From: Punica granatum
Taxonomy: Eukaryota > Streptophyta > Magnoliopsida > Myrtales > Lythraceae
DNA: 64,000 bases
Direction of reading: 5' to 3'
Assembly: GCF_007655135.1 (NCBI RefSeq)
Contig: NC_045133.1
Coordinates: forward strand, 21,735,845-21,799,844
The position numbers and the translations under genes are program-made. The notes under the pieces are model-generated. The model saw only the letters and a list, made by a program, of their open reading frames with translations, was not told where the DNA came from and did no database searches. Position 1 is the first letter of the stretch, and each line of letters opens with the position of its first letter. Positions 58,851 through 64,000 of this stretch are shown here, piece by piece.

Positions 58851-59824
58851 CAAAATATTGGCTACTCAACTAATGGAATAACTTCCCTTTTGTTCTTTTA
58901 TTTTACTTTGATGAGGTTGATTCTCGTACAAACTATCGAAATCGACCTCACTGGTATGGGAGGTTAATGTTATGCCATGCACATGTTGTAACTGAAAATG
59001 TCGTGATTATGAAAATCTATTTGCAACTGATAATATATATGGCACACTTCCTTTTGTGTTTTTCAGCGGGTACAGATTACAGAGAAAGTTGCATCTCAAA
59101 TCTATCAACTGCATGATGATGTGAGACAAATATTGTGAAGTACACCTCCTTCCACTTTACAGCCATTGATTCCAATAAGATCTCTTTCTTCCTACCTTAA
59201 AACACCCAACTACATGTACATGCATGCACCGATATGCATCAACCCATCTAAACCTCCCACCAACACAAAATCTAATCCACTGCTCATCCGTAAAATCTCG
59301 ACTGGATCCCTTCCCAAACAGACGCTTTGTTTCGAGTAACTGGGGATTTGAAGACATGGACATAGAGAGATTCCCGACCGAAATCCTTCGTCCTAGGCCT
59401 CGGGAAAAGACAGAAGAGGAAAAGAAGAGGAGGGTATCAACAGGAGACTTGGCATGGAAGTCCATCTGAATGTGTCTCTCTGCCACCATTGCTTAGATTG
59501 CAATCAAAGCCTCTTTACTGTTTCAACTTTCAGACACACAGAGAGAGAGAGAGAGAGAGAGATGACTTTCATGTCAATCTTTCAGGGAATGAATGAGTTT
59601 TTCAAAGGCCTAATGTCTATTTCTTAGAACTGATACTTAATTTTCCACCACACCCAACTCTGAAAGCACTCTCGCAACCAGAAAATGAGAGCTATGGCAC
59701 CTCTCCCTGAGATCCTTCCACTCACTTGCTCCCAACAAAAACATCTTCAGAACTATCCCGGAGGATTCCCTTTCGTTTGGTAGCTGAGAGTGTCATCCGG
59801 GGCACGGTGCAGTTAGCTCCAGAG

Positions 59825-62800
59825 ATGGCAAAGAGGTCGGATTTTGCGCAGAAGCTGTTGGACGATCTCCGGTTGCGCAAGGAACGGCTTGCTGGGGCTC
59901 AGAATTCGGGGGGAGCCCCAAAAGCAAAGACTCGAGGCGAGTTTTCATTTTTCCCCTGCCATATTCTTTGTTTCCGAGCTTCCCTTCTTTGTTTCCCTTA
60001 CTTCCCTCACTCTTGAATGCTGTCTTCTGTGGATACTTATTTCAGTCGGAATACCAAAATGATGTGTTCATTTGATGGCATTAATCTTTATTATCTGTAA
60101 TCACTGTTTCCTAGAGATCATAGGACATTAATCGGTGCCACTTGAAGATCAATGAGCAGCAGAAACAGAAAGGGAGATGAAAACTCATCACAACTCAGAT
60201 TAAATTCTGTTTTCTCAGAAATACTGCAAACACAAATGGTTATTTTGGCGGATAGAAATCAAGTCGGATTTTCTCCTAGCATTAGGATGCAGTCATAATT
60301 TCAGATGTGTTTTGTAGAACTTAGCAGCAGATGCAGTGATTAGAGGATCGGATTGGGATGGGGAGACCTTGACAATTTTCGACACAGACGGGAAAAGAAA
60401 ATAAGTAAAAATAAATAGCCATGTTCATGATTATCTTTCCGCGATCTTACTATGTAAAAGGCAATTTGGAGTTGAGGAAATATGAGACAATGTTCATACC
60501 TTGCGCATTTTCGGATTTGGAAGCAGAAACTTGTAGATAATTTGTACTTATTTTTTTGTACAAATTTGCAGATGCTTATGCCTATCCAAAGCAGACATTC
60601 CGGGGGTCGACCAATCACGGAAAGGTAAGTAGTTATGCTGGTCTAGTTACTTCTGTGGGCAAAGTTCAGTCACTTAACTGTCTAAAAAATCTGCAGGCTG
60701 CGATGAGAGTCGACAACACTCAACGGCGGACCAATGGAGGCACCAGAGCACTTCCAAGGGAAGAATCATCCGCACAGCTTGTTCCATTTGGGAGAGGCCA
60801 GGGCTCACAGCAGATCGGAGATCTATCCATGGCCCTCGCTTTTGCTCTTGAGAACGGAGGAAAGCTGAGACAAATCGACTCTTCAGGGAGAAGTTCAGTG
60901 CTAACTTTCCTTCCTCAGACGGGAAGAACTGGTTTGCAAAGTCAAGGGAACCGTAGCCGGACTCCGGCTATCTCGCACCTCCATGTCCAGGAAATATCGA
61001 AGGGCGCACAGAAGCTGAACCAGATACTGAGGGCATGCTCAAACGGAATGAACTTCGATCAGTACTCGATTGAGATTGGGAAAGAGCTTCTCAAGGGGGC
61101 CATGGACTTGCAGGAGTCACTAAAAATGCTCGTGAACTTGCAGCAGGCCTCCGACTTCATGGTTCGACCACAGAGGAAGAGTCGCATAGTATTGCTTGAG
61201 GATGATAAAGAAATAGAAGAAGAAGAGGACTCAGATAAAGAGATCGAAAAGAAGCAGCTCGATCTCCTCCCTAGATTCTCCTTTGACAAGCCAACGAGGC
61301 AGAGACATCCTCAGAAACAGCAGAGGTTACCTGCTGTTGTTTACCCTTCAGAAACCTTAAACTCAGTTGCAGCTCACAAGCGATCGACGAGTTACAGGAA
61401 TGAGACTGGGGCCCCTCCCTCGCTCCAAGAAAAGAAAAATGCGTCTAATCCATTGAACAGGAAGGTGGAAAAGGGGAGGATGTCGAACCTTATTGCTAAA
61501 CTAATGGGGCTCGAAGAAGTTCCCGGAAAGACAGGCTCAGAGAGGGATCAGGGTAAAGCCAGTGAAACTAAGAGTAAAGGGAAGGTTGGTCCAGTGGTTC
61601 CACCTATTAAACCCGACATAGCAAAGCCCAACATAGCAAAATCCGGCAAGAATAATCCAATGACTCCAAATGATGCAGTTAGTTTCGTATTGCAAGCAGA
61701 GAAAAATTTTGCTAGTCGCACTGCGAGGAATGCTGCTGCCAAATTTCAAGAAAAACCACCATGGAAGCACCCTGAGAGTGCCAAAGCAATGATGGCAATG
61801 GATCGGGCATTTATAAGCCAATTGAGAAAACAAGTCGGGGATCAAAATGGTGAGCTGAATAACAGAAGAGGAACCGACGAGATTGAAACGAGACTTGCGA
61901 TACAAGAAAAAGTGGAAGTGAAGGAAAAAAAGACTCTGACAGATATGAGAAATCAGAACAGGATGCGAACTGATGTTCAGTTCGGGCAGTCATATGTTTC
62001 GCGAAACAGTGAAAGTCCAAAGGAAAAACAGCCGGAGTCGGAGAAAAAGCAGCAGCAGACGGTGAGGCAGAAGAAAGGCAACGAGCCAATCTCGAGAGCT
62101 CCATTGCAGAGGGCACGTCCAAATACAAACCAACTGAAGCCTAAGAAGTATGTTCCTAATGAAGCGGTTCATCTAAAGCCATCGAAGGAAATTCCACATG
62201 GCCAGCAAGGTCCCCGAGGAGGAAAACTTACAGAACAGGATAAAACCGAGACTCCGAAGATCAGCAGACTGAAGAAAACACGCGGGACCACTTTAGAAGA
62301 TGTGGCAAAGCCGTTGCCTTACAGATCTGCTTCTCAAGAAGCTAAGCAGTTGAACAGAGGAGAAGCTAACACGGTTAGACTGGCAAAAATGGAAGTCACC
62401 ACAGAAGTGATGAGCAATGTCGGGAAAGGGCCCAAAAGAGAAGGCGAAGTGGTTACTCCTGCTAGTCGTCTCAACTCCGAAGAGTCCCAAGGCATGAAGA
62501 AAAGGCCAAGTCTAGCTTCTGAGGACACGGTAAGCTAAGTTAGCACGCGAGTTTTATGTTCCATATTGTTCTTTTCAATCTCTCATTTGTATTGGTGGAT
62601 CTGATGCAGGGCCGGAGTGTATTGTCCCCTGTCACAAATGATTGGCATAGTGCAGTTGTCCTTAATGTAGATGAAAAGCTAGGATCAGCAAAAGCCATCC
62701 CTAACCCGTCTAATGGTGAGATCAAGCCCATGCTTCCCATGTGTTATTTCTTCGTCTTTGCTCCGGCCCCCATGTGACCGGGATTGTTAAGTAACAGATA

Positions 62801-63487
62801 ATCTACTATATTTACATATTTACACTTCACAGATTTATTATAAGCAACAATCTTAACGCTGCAGGAACCATAACAGACACCAGAAGTTTATCGTTTTCGC
62901 ACCCACTCGACAAAGAGAACATGCCGGTGCCAGAACTTCAGGAGCCGCTCACAGAATCTGGAACCCAACTTAAACGCGTATTAATGAAAAGCCGACTCTT
63001 CCTTAACACGGCAGAGGCTCTCCTGAAGCTCAACATTCCCATCAGCATCCTCAATGTGAGTGGTCAAGATTATCCTCGCGAAGATGATGATGACAATCTC
63101 GCCTTGGACTGCGCCTTCGAGGTCATAAAAAGAAAGGGCAAGAGGCTAGAGCTTGCAGTCCATCCCTTAACCAGGAAGGCAGCAGGGATCAGCTACATGA
63201 CGATCATGAACTTCGACGACGTGGTCAGGCAGTTGGATAAGAGCTTCGAGGGGTTGAGATCTCACGGCAGGAATGGATGGCACGACTGTGAAGTCGAGGA
63301 CTACTTGCCCCGAATGCTGGAGCTCGACATCCATGCGAGGGACCCAGAGACTGACTGTATGTGGGATTTGGGCTGGGATGGTCCAACATTTGCAATTCTC
63401 GAGAAGGATGAGGTCGTGAAGGATGTGGAGAAGCTGGTAATCAGCGGCCTCATTGATGAGATGGCTAGAGATCTCTTGCATAAATAG
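59825..63487 (+). CDS. TRM/LONGIFOLIA-type DUF3741-DUF4378 protein
   Basis: Five exons: 59825-59936, 60572-60624, 60697-62529, 62610-62715 and 62865-63487; 908 residues. The phase requires a GC donor for the first intron (CGAG|GCGAGT), otherwise a strong site. The others are GT-AG. TON1-recruiting-motif proteins bind microtubules and recruit the TTP complex, controlling division-plane orientation and cell elongation. The N-terminus MAKRSDFAQKLLDDLRLRK is typical. Residues ~300-335 hold the conserved NRKVEKGRMSNLIAKLMGLE. The middle is long, Lys/Glu/Gln-rich and disordered, with a KEIEEEEDSDKEIEKK tract. The C-terminal DUF4378 (~715-900) has MKSRLFLNTAEALLKLNIPI, WDLGWDGP and LISGLIDEMARDLL. 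I cannot say which TRM it corresponds to. An ATG at 59726 in the same frame lies 33 codons upstream and is less likely because the family starts at MAKRSDF. Confidence 0.9.
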
Positions 63488-63720
63488 GATATTCGAGATA
63501 ACATTTTGCGATTGCTCCGAGAAGTTGTCTTTGGATTCGAAGTCGATCATGTTATTTTATGAACACTATGATATCGTCAAATATGTTTCGGTATGTATCA
63601 GATGGAAGGAAATTCATGTGGCTGTAATGTAAGTAAGCAGTTTTGGCTGTCTGCAGATTAATTTGCAGTTTGTGTTCATAAACTCTGTCTGTAAGTGAAA
63701 TTCAAATTTTCAATATAGTT

Positions 63721-64000
63721 TTTTTTTTGGGGGTAAATTAACGGGGCAGAGGCCCTGCAAGTAATTAAATAGAGCAAAGACGGAGAGTAAAGACCCCTAT
63801 GTCGCTTAACAACAAATTGTCTAAGCCGTTAGGAACAAAAGATAAAACATGAACTCCAAACGGAAGATAGACAGCTCGCTGAGCAAACCAATGCACACAG
63901 GAATTTCCTTCAAGCACAACATGATGTAATGAAACCTCCCCATCTTGATCTAGCGAACATCGAATATCATCCACCAGCCTCCGCAGCAAGGGAGAGCAGT
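63721..64000 (-). mobile_element. 3' end of a LINE with RNase H-like domain, cut by window
   Basis: Read on the minus strand, an open frame enters at the window edge and ends at 63765: LRRLVDDIRCSLDQDGEVSL, HHVVLEGNSCVHWFAQRAV, LPFGVHVLSFVPNGLDNLLL. This matches the pattern of the C-terminal RNase H (RVT_3) of plant L1-type LINEs (residue run HVxREANxxADxLA), although the Asn-Lys/Asp positions have drifted. A short 3' UTR and ten As (T run 63719-63728) follow, as expected of target-primed insertion. The Asp of the AD motif is replaced by Trp, so the domain is probably inactive. Confidence 0.7.

Larger units (their letters stand above)
56300..59824. other. Spacer before the TRM gene
   Basis: 56.4-57.1 kb is T-rich with repeated phrases (TTTCTATTTCAGTCCATATA, TTTTATTTTAGTCCACATTA) resembling an old element. 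57.25-57.6 kb is more GC-balanced but has no open frame. SINE-like repeats occur at 58.33-58.52 and 58.69-58.85 kb. 59.0-59.8 kb is promoter or leader of the TRM gene, including an (AG)n at ~59538-59563. No other gene is supported. Confidence 0.5.

Noticed and set aside
1..64000. CRISPR arrays, operons, ribosome-binding sites, bacterial or viral segments
   Set aside because: None seen. The repeats present are microsatellites, tandem duplications and transposable elements of a plant nuclear genome.

Overview
This is a stretch of a compact eudicot (rosid-like) plant nuclear genome. The evidence is AT-rich intergenic DNA, genes with many short GT-AG introns, (CT)n/(GA)n tracts in leaders, miniature inverted-repeat elements, and protein families found only or mainly in plants (RADIALIS-like SANT, PMT methyltransferase, TRM/DUF4378, ERD6-like sugar carrier). 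I cannot name the species.

Layout. 1-1330: most of an inverted-repeat element cut by the window edge. 1598-3956 (-): fatty-acyl-AMP-ligase-like enzyme. 7315-8430 (-): AlkA-like HhH-GPD DNA glycosylase. 10546-14335 (+): ERD6-like (ERDL6/ERDL4) vacuolar sugar carrier, all 18 coding exons resolved. 15269-15720 (-): RADIALIS-like SANT protein. 20111-26868 (-): HAD-IG cytosolic-type 5'-nucleotidase, 16 coding exons resolved, with a MULE-type MITE in its largest intron. 27.8-29.1 kb: tandem repeat and foldback element. 30273-33603 (+): PMT28-type methyltransferase, 8 exons. 33.6-38.5 kb: repeat-rich spacer. 39237-41144 (+): plant protein of the At1g75180/At1g19400/At1g01500 family. 42078-43732 (-): Sec14/CRAL-TRIO protein. 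45-53 kb: repeat-rich spacer with a tRNA-like sequence and a pseudogene fragment. 53.1-56.07 kb (-): probable spliced transcript without a recognisable protein, containing a perfect 16-bp hairpin. 59825-63487 (+): TRM/LONGIFOLIA-type DUF4378 protein, 5 exons. 63721-64000 (-): 3' end of a LINE with an RNase H domain.

Most genes are housekeeping or developmental and do not form one pathway. What ties them together is ancestry. From memory of Arabidopsis, the Sec14, At1g75180-like, 5'-nucleotidase, ERDL6, DNA-glycosylase and RADIALIS-like genes occur together at At1g75170-At1g75250. The PMT28, ERDL4, glycosylase and RL genes occur together at At1g19400-At1g19510. The window therefore looks like an unfractionated version of a block that Arabidopsis carries as two partly deleted copies.

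I found no convincing new biological system. The most interesting leads are the hairpin-bearing non-coding transcript near 54 kb, the free-standing FAAL-like enzyme beside a transposon, the glycine-zipper protein family with a misleading database name, and a MITE with a perfect 9-bp target-site duplication inside an intron.
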